Below, piece by piece: positions 17,261 through 23,779 of a stretch of 41,002 bases of DNA. The stretch spans positions 1 through 41,002 of the forward strand of contig JAJHQJ010000007.1 of the NCBI GenBank assembly GCA_020833415.1. Reading direction: 5' to 3'. The notes beneath the pieces were generated by a model, which had not been told where the DNA came from, ran no database searches, and saw only the letters and a list, made by a program, of their open reading frames with translations. The stretch's first letter is position 1. The number at the start of each line of letters is the position of its first letter. The position numbers were made by a program, and so were the translations under genes. This DNA is from Desulfurococcaceae archaeon. GTDB taxonomy: Archaea; Thermoproteota; Thermoprotei_A; Sulfolobales; NBVN01.

Positions 17261-17677
17261 GTGATCAAGCTCGACTACGAGGAACTACTGGAGAGGCTGT
17301 ACTCGAGGTTACCGTCTAAGCGGGTTGAGGTACCTATAGAGATACCTCCGCTGGAGGTAGAGTTCATCAGTACCCACACCAAGGTGAAGAACTTCAAGCA
17401 CGTCTGCGAGGTGATAAACAGAGACCCTAGGATAGTGCTCAGGTACCTACTGAAGAGTATGGGTGCTAAAGGGAGCTTGGATAGCGACGGTAACGCTGTA
17501 ATACACCAGAACATTAGTAGGACTTCGCTGAATAAGCTCTTCGAGAAGTTCCTAGAGCTCTACGTAAGGTGCCCAACCTGCGGCTCCTACCAGACGGAGC
17601 TTAGGAAGGGAGGTAAGGTGTGGGTACTTAAGTGCTTAGCGTGCGGTGCCGAGGCTACGGTAAAGCCTGCGTGGTAG
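17261..17677 (+). CDS. eif2b: Translation initiation factor aIF2 subunit beta
   Basis: A 138-residue protein with the aIF2-beta plan: an N-terminal helix that binds the gamma subunit ('DYEELLERLYSRLP'), a central alpha/beta domain with 'HTKVKNFKHVCEVINRDP' and 'YLLKSMGAKGSL', and a C-terminal zinc ribbon 'CPTCGSYQTEL...CLACGA'. It is part of the trimer that brings initiator tRNA to the small subunit. The start is GTG. The next gene, DUF424, overlaps its end by 7 nt, an arrangement common in archaea. Confidence 0.93.
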   Translation: MIKLDYEELLERLYSRLPSKRVEVPIEIPPLEVEFISTHTKVKNFKHVCEVINRDPRIVLRYLLKSMGAKGSLDSDGNAVIHQNISRTSLNKLFEKFLELYVRCPTCGSYQTELRKGGKVWVLKCLACGAEATVKPAW

Positions 17678-17988
17678 ACTTGAGGGTCTACGTGAGGGTT
17701 AAGGAGGTAGACGAGGGGGGTGTATTCCGGAAAGTAGTTGGTATGTGTGACGAGAACCTACTGGGTAAGATCTTCAGGGAGGGGGACCTAGTCCTAGAGA
17801 TCAACGAGGAGTTCTTCGGCGGAGACCTACTAGAGCTTGACGAGGCCCTCCACATCGCGGAGACCTCCGAGAACGTCATGGCCGTGGGGGAGGTAATAGT
17901 GGGTAGGTTGGTTGAGGTAGGTCTAGCTCACCCGGAGTCCGTCCTCAGGATTGCTGGGGTCCCCTACGTAATCCTACTGCAGGTGTAG
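17671..17988 (+). CDS. DUF424 family protein
   Basis: About 105 residues, matching the archaeal DUF424 family that usually follows aIF2-beta. The core 'VVGMCDENLLGKIFREGDL' is conserved, as is the hydrophobic 'SVLRIAGVPYVILLQV' at the C terminus. The function is not established; the neighbours suggest translation. I chose GTG at 17671, which overlaps the aIF2-beta stop (GTGGTAG). TTG at 17680 is an alternative, and a longer frame from 17632 runs well inside aIF2-beta and is unlikely. Confidence 0.8.
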   Translation: MVDLRVYVRVKEVDEGGVFRKVVGMCDENLLGKIFREGDLVLEINEEFFGGDLLELDEALHIAETSENVMAVGEVIVGRLVEVGLAHPESVLRIAGVPYVILLQV

Positions 17989-17992
17989 ACCT

Positions 17993-18829
17993 CTGAGGAG
18001 GTTCTGTGTTAGGTGTGGGAGTACCGAGGGTCCTGGAAATCCTCTAGTCGGTGGGCTATGCCTTAGGTGCCTAGTAGAGACTAGGAAGCTAGTGGAGCTA
18101 CCCAATACATTCGAGGTGGAGAGGTGCCCATTCTGTGGAGCTATTAGAGTGCACGGTAGGTACGTTGATAAGAATGTCGAGACCGTACTCCGGGAGCTAG
18201 CTGAGGAGTACGTAACTCGGGGTAGGGTTGTAGAGGGTTTAGACAGGATTAGAGTTCTGGAGGTTATGGTTCTAGGTAGTACAGTTGCAGTTAGGCTCTC
18301 CGCTGAGGTAAGCGGGGTTGAGGTAGTCCAAGAGCTACCAGTAGAGCTGAGGTTTAGGAAGTCGCCCTGCCCCAGGTGCCTGCGCGTAAAGAGTAGGAGC
18401 TACGAGGCTATAGTACAGCTCAGGGCCGGTAACCCGAGGGGGAGGGCCCTAGTCACCGAGATAGCCGAGAGCTTTAGGAATGCAGAGGGTGTGGTAGAGG
18501 TTAAGGAGGTGGATGAGGGTATGGATATCTACGTAGCCGATAAAGCCACGGCACTTAGTATAGTTAGGGAGGTGGAGTCGAAGTACGTAGTACGCGTAGT
18601 AGCTACGTGGAAGGACTCGAGAATACGAGATGGGCGTAGAAAGTCTAAGGCCGTCTACTCAGTTAGGGTATACTTCATAAGCTCCGGGGGTACGGTAGAG
18701 TTACGGGGAAGGGTGTACACTGTAGAGAAGTTCGGTACGTCCTCCGTCACCCTAGTAGACCGGGAGAGCGGGGAGAAGGTTACACTCAGCTTAAAGGAAT
18801 TCTGGAAGCTGGAACCTAACATCAACTGA
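17993..18829 (+). CDS. NMD3-like zinc protein (60S/50S export-assembly factor homolog), probable CTG start
   Basis: About 278 residues. The N terminus is 'RRFCVRCGSTEGPG', 'GLCLRCLVETRKLVELP', 'VERCPFCGA', and later 'SPCPRCLRVKSRSYEA', the repeated CxxC zinc modules of archaeal NMD3. In eukaryotes NMD3 binds the large ribosomal subunit; the archaeal role is less clear. The frame is open only back to a TAA at 17969 and contains no ATG, GTG or TTG before 18092. A GTG at 18092 would delete the first two zinc modules. CTG at 17993 gives a product starting M-R-R-F-C, exactly where homologs start, 4 nt after the DUF424 stop. The TGA stop coincides with the edge of an element relic. Confidence 0.8.
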   Translation: MRRFCVRCGSTEGPGNPLVGGLCLRCLVETRKLVELPNTFEVERCPFCGAIRVHGRYVDKNVETVLRELAEEYVTRGRVVEGLDRIRVLEVMVLGSTVAVRLSAEVSGVEVVQELPVELRFRKSPCPRCLRVKSRSYEAIVQLRAGNPRGRALVTEIAESFRNAEGVVEVKEVDEGMDIYVADKATALSIVREVESKYVVRVVATWKDSRIRDGRRKSKAVYSVRVYFISSGGTVELRGRVYTVEKFGTSSVTLVDRESGEKVTLSLKEFWKLEPNIN

Positions 18830-19005
18830 CCTCCTCCCCGCCCTGAAGGGCGAGGGTTCCCCTTAAAAGTTCACTTAGTGGCTCACAGCCCTGCGACTCT
18901 CAAAACCGGGGTCGTCGATAAGTAATAAGCCTCTGAAGTCTATAAGCTTCCGAGATAGACACATAAGCGTAAATACCACATGTAGTTATGAAAGCTGAAA
19001 CTACC
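18830..19005 (-). mobile_element. Small TnpB-less element relic (MITE-like) after nmd3
   Basis: At the nmd3 edge, on the minus strand, is a GC-rich hairpin followed by GGGGAGGAGGTCA, the right-end form seen again at 31663-31680. At the far side, 18987-19001, TATGAAAGCTGAAAC matches the terminal motif of the intact TnpB element (TATGAAGCTCGAAAC at 7622). No coding sequence lies between. It looks like an internally deleted, non-autonomous copy about 175 bp long. The TGA stop of nmd3 is formed with the element's terminal TCA. Exact ends are uncertain. Confidence 0.5.
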
Positions 19006-19040
19006 CTAAACGCATTGTAGGGGTTTAGTGGGGGTGTTCG

Positions 19041-20174
19041 GTGCTCCTGGCCTCTATAATGCCTCCGGGTATTGAGGAGGTTGCAGCTAGGGAGGTATCG
19101 GAGGTTTTGGGGCTCCCGGTCTTTGGTGTATCGGTCGGTAAGGTGTTTTTCAGGGCCTCCACTAGGGATATCTACAGAGCTAACTACCTCCTAAGGACCT
19201 CCACCCGCGTTCTGGTGGTCCTAGCTAACACCTCCTTCGGTACCCTCAGGGATATACGCGACGTAGCCTCATCCCTAGACTATAGGGAGTTCCTAGCTCC
19301 CGGTAGGAGCTTTGCTGTTAGAGCTGAGAGGGTTGGTGAACACGACTTTACTAGTGTAGACGTAGCTAGGGAGGTCGGTACAGCGGTTATAGAGAGCTAC
19401 AGCTCCCTAACTGGGGTCAGACCTACGGTGGATCTGGAGAACCCGGACGTAGTTCTCAGGGTGATAGTCCGCGGTAGTAGCCTACTAGTAGGCGTTGAGA
19501 CTTCGGGTAGGTCCCTACACAGGAGGGGCTACAGGGTCTACAACCACCCAGCAGCCATAAACCCCGTGATAGCGGCAGCCATGGTATACTCCGCCGGGGC
19601 TACTAGAACCCTCCTAGACCCCATGTGCGGTGGGGCTACGATACCGATAGAGTTCGTACACATCAGGAGGCACTACCCGATAGCCCTATTTAGGAGGGAC
19701 TTCGCCTTTAGGAGGTTCGGAATTTACGAGCCGGATGTGGATAGGGATGTCTTAGAGGAGCTAGTGGCTGGTGTAGATATGGATAGCCCTGTTGAGGCCT
19801 ACTGCATAGACATCAGCTGGAAGGCTATTGAGGGAGCTAGGGCCAACCTAGCCTCGAGCTACACCTCCGATGCGGTAAGGCTGATCGAGGGGGACTCCAC
19901 GAAGGTATCCACACACCCTAGAGTTAACGTAGATGCTGTAGTCTCCAACCCTCCCTACGGGTACAGGTCCCACAACATCAGGAAGATAGAGGGCTTCTAC
20001 AGGGAGGTACTAACCTCACTAAGGAACTCCTACCCAGGAGTTAGAGCGGTTATGGTAACGCTATCACATAGGCAGTTCAGTAAAGCAGCTGAGGAGGTAG
20101 GGGTTAAAGTAGTTGGATCCACCCCCGTTAAGCACGGGGGGCTACTAGCTAGGATATTCCAAACGATTCTCTAG
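19041..20174 (+). CDS. THUMP-domain RNA methyltransferase (Trm14/RlmL-like, guanine-N2)
   Basis: A 377-residue protein with an N-terminal THUMP RNA-binding domain (about 1-165) and a Rossmann methyltransferase domain. The SAM site is 'LLDPMCGGATIPIE', and the catalytic motif is 'VVSNPPYGYRSHN' (NPPY, for exocyclic amine methylation). The closest described archaeal enzyme is Trm14, which makes m2G at position 6 of tRNA; TrmG10 has a similar layout. The start is GTG at 19041. The gene follows the element relic, and no clear TATA box was found in the short gap. It ends 26 nt before a hairpin (20200-20231). Confidence 0.85.
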   Translation: MLLASIMPPGIEEVAAREVSEVLGLPVFGVSVGKVFFRASTRDIYRANYLLRTSTRVLVVLANTSFGTLRDIRDVASSLDYREFLAPGRSFAVRAERVGEHDFTSVDVAREVGTAVIESYSSLTGVRPTVDLENPDVVLRVIVRGSSLLVGVETSGRSLHRRGYRVYNHPAAINPVIAAAMVYSAGATRTLLDPMCGGATIPIEFVHIRRHYPIALFRRDFAFRRFGIYEPDVDRDVLEELVAGVDMDSPVEAYCIDISWKAIEGARANLASSYTSDAVRLIEGDSTKVSTHPRVNVDAVVSNPPYGYRSHNIRKIEGFYREVLTSLRNSYPGVRAVMVTLSHRQFSKAAEEVGVKVVGSTPVKHGGLLARIFQTIL

Positions 20175-20199
20175 CTGCGGAGCCGTAAGTCTAGGAGGT

Positions 20200-20231
20200 A
20201 CAGCCCACAGCAGTACCCGAAGTCGGGCTGT
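20200..20231 (+). terminator. Hairpin after the THUMP methyltransferase gene
   Basis: ACAGCCC (20200-20206) and GGGCTGT (20225-20231) form a 7-bp stem with an 18-nt loop, followed by TTTAATT. It may help terminate the upstream transcript, or simply separate it from the RNA-like locus that starts about 55 nt later. Confidence 0.3.
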
Positions 20232-20257
20232 TTAATTCCCAGTCTACTTGTAGTAGT

Positions 20258-20267
20258 GTTTATATCT
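20258..20267 (+). promoter_or_regulatory. TATA box for a probable RNA gene
   Basis: GTTTATATCT is one of the clearest TATA boxes in the window, yet no credible protein start lies within 200 nt downstream. The predicted transcript start is near 20287-20290. Confidence 0.5.
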
Positions 20268-20286
20268 ACCGGTGTCTGAGTCTTTT

Positions 20287-20560
20287 AGTGCTGTGAGGTA
20301 TTCTATTGCTGTGTGGGCAAGCCTATAAGGCTTTCTAGGTACGTGGATGAACTAGGTGAGGGGACTTCCGGCCCGTCTTCAGCGGGAGGGAGTGGGGTGA
20401 ACCACTAGGTAACTAGTGGTGACACACTTCCGTAGCTGGGGACAGCCGGTAGGGAAGCCGTTGAGAGGTAGATGGCGGGGAGCTGGAATTGACGAAATGG
20501 GAGGCGATGAACTGCCCATCTACTGAGAAACAGCAGCACTTATTACCTCCCTTGATAGTA
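20287..20560 (+). ncRNA. Structured RNA candidate, identity open (RNase P RNA possible)
   Basis: This non-coding stretch has nested complementary segments: GAGGTA/TACCTC (20295-20300 with 20544-20549) as a closing stem; GGGAGTG/CACTTCC (20388-20394 with 20425-20431); an 8-bp stem ACCACTAG/CTAGTGGT capped by a GTAA tetraloop (20401-20420); and GTAGATGG/CCATCTAC (20468-20475 with 20516-20523). A strong TATA box lies just upstream. Size and order vaguely resemble the RNase P catalytic domain: GAGGGGACTTCCGG near the 5' end, GGAATTGACGAAATGGG in the middle, and ACAGCAGCACTTATT near the 3' end. The strict RNase P P4 pairing (AAGTC type) is not seen. No SRP signature was found. Confidence 0.45.
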
Positions 20561-20686
20561 TCCTACTACGGGATGGTGGGGTCTGCGGAGAGCCTTATAG
20601 TACTGAGGAGTGATGTGGGGAACTCCACTGCTCTAAGTGCCTGCAGTAGCTCTAGGAACGGTTGGTCTACGCAGATAGTTACCTAG
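20561..20686 (+). other. Rest of the gap before the cis-prenyltransferase gene
   Basis: A frame runs from about 20465 to 20685 but starts within the folded region and resembles no family I know. CCTTATAGTA at about 20592-20601 might be a weak TATA element for the following gene. Nothing else is recognised. Confidence 0.3.
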
Positions 20687-21514
20687 GTGTTGCACGTGCT
20701 GGCTAGGCTCTTCGCTAGGCTACTGGAGAGCCCTCTGGGGGTCCTGGCTAGACCCATCTACAGGCTCTACGAGAGCCTACTGTGGGAGCAGGTAAGGTCG
20801 AGGCCCCCACCTAGGCACGTAGCGATAATCCCCGACGGCAATAGGAGGTGGGCTAAGCAGCGTGGTCTAAACCCGTTTGAGGGTCACGAGTACGGCTACA
20901 GGAAGCTTAGGGAGGTGCTGGAGGTCCTCTGGAAACTTGGGGTTAAGGTGGTTACCGTATACGCCATGTCCTACGAGAACTGCGTTAAGAGGGGTGTAGA
21001 GGAGCGTGAGCACCTCTACAGACTCCTCGAGAGGGCTATAGAGGAGGTGGTCTCCAGCGGGGAGTTGGAGTCCCGGGGTATTAGGGTTAAGTTCTTCGGT
21101 AGGCTCGACATGCTACCACCCAGCCTAGTAGATAGGATAAGGGAGGTCGAGGCCCTTACCGAGGGGTACTCCAACGCTACCCTAAACGTAGCTGTATGCT
21201 ACGGCGGTCGTGAGGAGATAGTCCAGGCTGTTAGGAGGATAGCCAGGGACTTCTCCCTAGGTAGGGTTAGGGCTGAGGAAATAGATGAGGAGCTCTTCAG
21301 GGCCTACCTCTACACTTCACACCTTGGTGGGTTAGACGAACCGGACCTAGTTATAAGGACCTCGGGTGAGGTGCGAATAAGTAACTTCTTACTGTGGCAG
21401 ATAGCCTACAGCGAACTCTACTTCTGCGACATCTACTGGCCAGAGCTGAGGACCATAGATATACTGAGGGCTATTAGGAGCTACCAGAGGAGGGAGAGGA
21501 GGTTCGGAGCCTAG
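20687..21514 (+). CDS. uppS: Cis-prenyltransferase (undecaprenyl/dehydrodolichyl diphosphate synthase)
   Basis: A 275-residue enzyme that adds isopentenyl diphosphate units in cis to make the long polyprenyl carrier for N-glycosylation. The family motifs are intact: 'VAIIPDGNRRWAK' (catalytic Asp), 'GHEYGYRKLREVLE', 'VTVYAMSYEN', 'DLVIRTSGEVRISNFLLWQ' within 'DEPDLVIRTSGE', and 'ELYFCDIYWPE'. An N-terminal extension of about 40 residues precedes the core. The TTG start at 20687 follows an in-frame TAG by 3 nt. A dolichol-kinase-like gene at 38878-39564 may act on the same lipid. Confidence 0.92.
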   Translation: MLHVLARLFARLLESPLGVLARPIYRLYESLLWEQVRSRPPPRHVAIIPDGNRRWAKQRGLNPFEGHEYGYRKLREVLEVLWKLGVKVVTVYAMSYENCVKRGVEEREHLYRLLERAIEEVVSSGELESRGIRVKFFGRLDMLPPSLVDRIREVEALTEGYSNATLNVAVCYGGREEIVQAVRRIARDFSLGRVRAEEIDEELFRAYLYTSHLGGLDEPDLVIRTSGEVRISNFLLWQIAYSELYFCDIYWPELRTIDILRAIRSYQRRERRFGA

Positions 21515-21530
21515 CCACCATCTAGGCACG

Positions 21531-21995
21531 CTACCTCTCACCTAGGTAGGTACCCCTGTAGGTCTTAGCTGATCTCTCCAGCATCCTCACGTAGACTAGC
21601 TGAGCTACCTGAGCCCCCCTCCTTATGCGGATACCGTTACAGAACACAGATAGTAGTCCGTAGCCCCTCCCCTCGTAGCCTGGGTCCCAGACAGCTGTGT
21701 AAAGGGTAGTGCAGGACCTTATCAGAGTCGACCTAGGTAGGGCTAACGCTAGGTAGTCCTCCGGTACCCTAACGTACTCACAGTACCTCACAACGTAGGC
21801 CCCCGGGCTGAGGTTGTAGAAGCCGTACTCATCAGGTTCTAGAGCTACATACTTCGGGAGTACCTTGCTGTCCAGGTCTATGGTAGCTGTACCCTGCGGT
21901 ACCAGTACCTCGCAAAGCGTTAACTTAATCCCGGCGCAGTCCAGTTGCTCAGTTGAGTAGCCTAGGTTGAGTAGGTACTGCGGTGGTGCGGCCAC
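21531..21995 (-). CDS. dcd: dCTP deaminase/dUTPase family protein
   Basis: A 154-residue beta-barrel protein of the trimeric dUTPase/dCTP deaminase family. The motifs 'LPRSTLIRSCTTLYTAVWDPGYEGRG' (shown across residues about 85-110) and 'RGAQVAQLVYVR' match nucleotide-binding motifs 3 to 5. These enzymes lower dUTP or make dUMP/dUTP for thymidylate synthesis. The conserved Glu that separates deaminase from pure dUTPase cannot be placed with certainty without alignment. The start is GTG. It diverges from an aminotransferase gene across an 80-nt gap containing TTTAGCTTAAAG. Confidence 0.8.
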   Translation of the reverse strand: MAAPPQYLLNLGYSTEQLDCAGIKLTLCEVLVPQGTATIDLDSKVLPKYVALEPDEYGFYNLSPGAYVVRYCEYVRVPEDYLALALPRSTLIRSCTTLYTAVWDPGYEGRGYGLLSVFCNGIRIRRGAQVAQLVYVRMLERSAKTYRGTYLGER

Positions 21996-22030
21996 GGCTA
22001 TCCCGCAGATCGGCTACTGGGGGTTTCTAC

Positions 22031-22042
22031 TTTAGCTTAAAG
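22031..22042. promoter_or_regulatory. TATA-like element between dcd and the aminotransferase gene
   Basis: TTTAGCTTAAAG is placed about 26 nt before a possible rightward transcript start near 22063, which leaves a short leader with GGTGGAG before the CTG at 22075. It also reads as a TATA-like box leftward for the gene starting at 21995. Confidence 0.4.
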
Positions 22043-22074
22043 CCCCATCCAGCCATATAGCTGGGTGGAGAGAC

Positions 22075-23169
22075 CTGATCAGGGTCAGCTCCCCGTACAT
22101 AGATGAGGATGATATCAAGGCCGTCGTAGAGGTCCTGAGGTCCGGTATGCTCGCCTTCGGTAGGGTCGGTGAGGAGTTCGAGAGGAGGTTCGCGGAGTTC
22201 ATCGGGGTTAGGCACGTAGTTGCCGTATCTAACGGCACGGTAGCCCTCTACTTAGGTTTTAAGGCCCTGGGGGTTGGTCCGGGTGACGAGGTTGTAGTAC
22301 CTGACTTCACTTTCGTAGCTACTGCCTCCGCGGCCATGCTCCTAGGGGCTATACCTGTACTCGTAGACATAGACCCGGAGACCTACACTGTAGACCCGGC
22401 TGAGGTTGAGAGAGCGGTCAGTGAGAGGACTAAGGTTGTGGTCCCGGTACATCTATACGGACATCCGGCAGACCTGGACCCCATAATTAAGTTGGGGGTT
22501 GAGAGGGGGTTCTACGTAGTGGAGGACTGCGCCCAGGCTATAGGGGCTGAGTACAGGGGTAGGAGGGTGGGTAGCCTCGGTACTGTAGCGGCCTTCAGTT
22601 TCTACCCGACTAAGAACATGACTACCGGTGAGGGAGGGGCTGTAGCTACTAACGACGACGGGGTAGCCGATACGGTTAGGCTACTCAGAAACCACGGGCA
22701 GAGGTGTAGGTACTACCACGTAGCCCTGGGCTGGAACTTCAGGATGACCGATATCCAGGCGGCCCTCGGACTTAGCCAGCTTAGGAAGCTTAGCTACATG
22801 AACGAGAGGAGGAGGGAGCTCGCCAGGATCTACCGCGAGGAGCTGGAGTCGGTACCGCAGCTTAGGTTACCCGAGGAGAAGCTGTGGGCTAAGCACGTGT
22901 ACAGCCTATACACGGTATGGGTTGAGGGGGAGGGTACTAGGGATAGGCTAGCCAACTACCTAAGGGAGAGGGGTGTTGAGACTGCGGTACACTACCCGAT
23001 ACCCCTACACCAGCAACCGATCCTCAGTAGGGCTAGGAGAACTCCGGGTTGCTGCAGAAACTCCGAGGAGGCCTCCAAGCACGTTCTATCCCTACCCCTA
23101 CACCCCGGTCTGAGTGTGGAGGACATACTCTACGTATCTAAGTTAGTGAAGAGCTTCTTCAGTAGCTAA
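22075..23169 (+). CDS. DegT/DnrJ/EryC1/StrS-type sugar aminotransferase, probable CTG start
   Basis: A PLP enzyme of about 364 residues that transfers an amino group to a nucleotide-linked keto sugar, typically for surface glycans or lipids. The catalytic Lys is in 'SFYPTKNMTTGEGGA'; 'VSNGTVALYLGFKALGV', 'VDIDPETYTVD', 'VVEDCAQAIGAEYRG' and 'NFRMTDIQAALGLSQL' are classic family segments. Homologs begin M-I-x-V-S-S-P. Here the codons for I-R-V-S-S-P-Y-I directly follow a CTG at 22075 with GGTGGAG 4 nt upstream. No ATG, GTG or TTG is in frame between the upstream TAG (22033) and an internal ATG at 22147, which would delete 24 conserved residues. Confidence 0.87.
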   Translation: MIRVSSPYIDEDDIKAVVEVLRSGMLAFGRVGEEFERRFAEFIGVRHVVAVSNGTVALYLGFKALGVGPGDEVVVPDFTFVATASAAMLLGAIPVLVDIDPETYTVDPAEVERAVSERTKVVVPVHLYGHPADLDPIIKLGVERGFYVVEDCAQAIGAEYRGRRVGSLGTVAAFSFYPTKNMTTGEGGAVATNDDGVADTVRLLRNHGQRCRYYHVALGWNFRMTDIQAALGLSQLRKLSYMNERRRELARIYREELESVPQLRLPEEKLWAKHVYSLYTVWVEGEGTRDRLANYLRERGVETAVHYPIPLHQQPILSRARRTPGCCRNSEEASKHVLSLPLHPGLSVEDILYVSKLVKSFFSS

Positions 23170-23215
23170 TCCGGTTCCCGCGTACCGGACCTACGGTACG
23201 CGGCTCAAACCCTTG

Positions 23216-23224
23216 CTTATAAGT
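23216..23224 (+). promoter_or_regulatory. TATA box for eS24-eS31-kae1-bud32
   Basis: CTTATAAGT lies about 36 nt before the chosen ATG of eS24. The predicted transcript begins near 23245 with GAGGG before the ATG. The four genes downstream are closely packed and need no further promoter. Confidence 0.55.
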
Positions 23225-23255
23225 TCTACCTCCCCAAGTTAGAGGGTTGAGGGAT

Positions 23256-23585
23256 ATGGGTAGCCCTAGCTCGGGGAAGGTCGCGGTAGTGAAGGAGGGG
23301 GCTGAGCTGAGGGTAGTGAGTGAGAGGTTCAACAAGCTCATCGAGAGGCTCGAGGTGGAGGCTGTGGTTGCTCACCAGGGTATGTCCACCCCCAGTAGGA
23401 GGGAGCTCATTGAGGTACTGAGTAAGCTGTACTCGAAGAGCCCGGAGCTGGTGATCGTGAGGAAGATCGAGAGCGAGTACGGCGTGGGGGTGTCCAGGGT
23501 CTACGCCCACATATACGAGGACCCCGACAGGCTTAAGTCCTTCGAACCCAAGCACATTTTAAAGAGGCACGGCGTGGGGGTGTAG
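23256..23585 (+). CDS. rps24e: Ribosomal protein eS24
   Basis: About 109 residues. The C-terminal two thirds match eS24: 'GMSTPSRRELIEVLSKL', 'PELVIVRKIESEYGVGVSRVYAHIYED', shown here as the conserved order, then 'RLKSFEPKHILKRHG'. It is a small-subunit protein. The ATG at 23256 has a GAGGG site just upstream; a TTG three codons earlier is in frame. It begins a conserved archaeal cluster with eS31, Kae1 and Bud32. Confidence 0.88.
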   Translation: MGSPSSGKVAVVKEGAELRVVSERFNKLIERLEVEAVVAHQGMSTPSRRELIEVLSKLYSKSPELVIVRKIESEYGVGVSRVYAHIYEDPDRLKSFEPKHILKRHGVGV

Positions 23586-23588
23586 TCC

Positions 23589-23771
23589 TTGGGGAAGGAG
23601 GGTAAGGTGTTTAGGAGTAGGCTCTACGAGATAAACCTTAAGAGGGGTACCGCTAAACTTAAGAATAGGGTCTGCCCTAGGTGTGGTAGGGTTATGGCAT
23701 TTCACAAGCAGCCAGTACCTAGGTGGCATTGCGGGTACTGTAGCTACGTAGAGATCGTGCGGAGTACGTAG
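23589..23771 (+). CDS. rps27ae: Ribosomal protein eS31 (S27ae)
   Basis: A 60-residue zinc-ribbon protein: 'CPRCGRVMAFHKQPVPRWHCGYC' spans the zinc site, with two CxxC pairs. It lacks the ubiquitin fusion found in eukaryotes, as expected for archaea. The TTG start is 3 nt after the eS24 stop. It is followed by kae1 after 8 nt, the usual archaeal order. Confidence 0.92.
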   Translation: MGKEGKVFRSRLYEINLKRGTAKLKNRVCPRCGRVMAFHKQPVPRWHCGYCSYVEIVRST

Positions 23772-23779
23772 GTGGTGAA

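Noticed and set aside
18092-18829. nmd3 starting at the GTG at 18092
   Set aside because: That start deletes two conserved CxxC zinc modules that are encoded in frame just upstream.
20287-20560. SRP (7S) RNA at this locus
   Set aside because: The conserved helix 8 loop segments (GGAA tetraloop with AGCAGCC-type strand) are not found on either strand here.
20489-20686. A 65-residue protein gene before the cis-prenyltransferase
   Set aside because: It starts inside the folded RNA-like region, resembles no family and has no ribosome-binding site.
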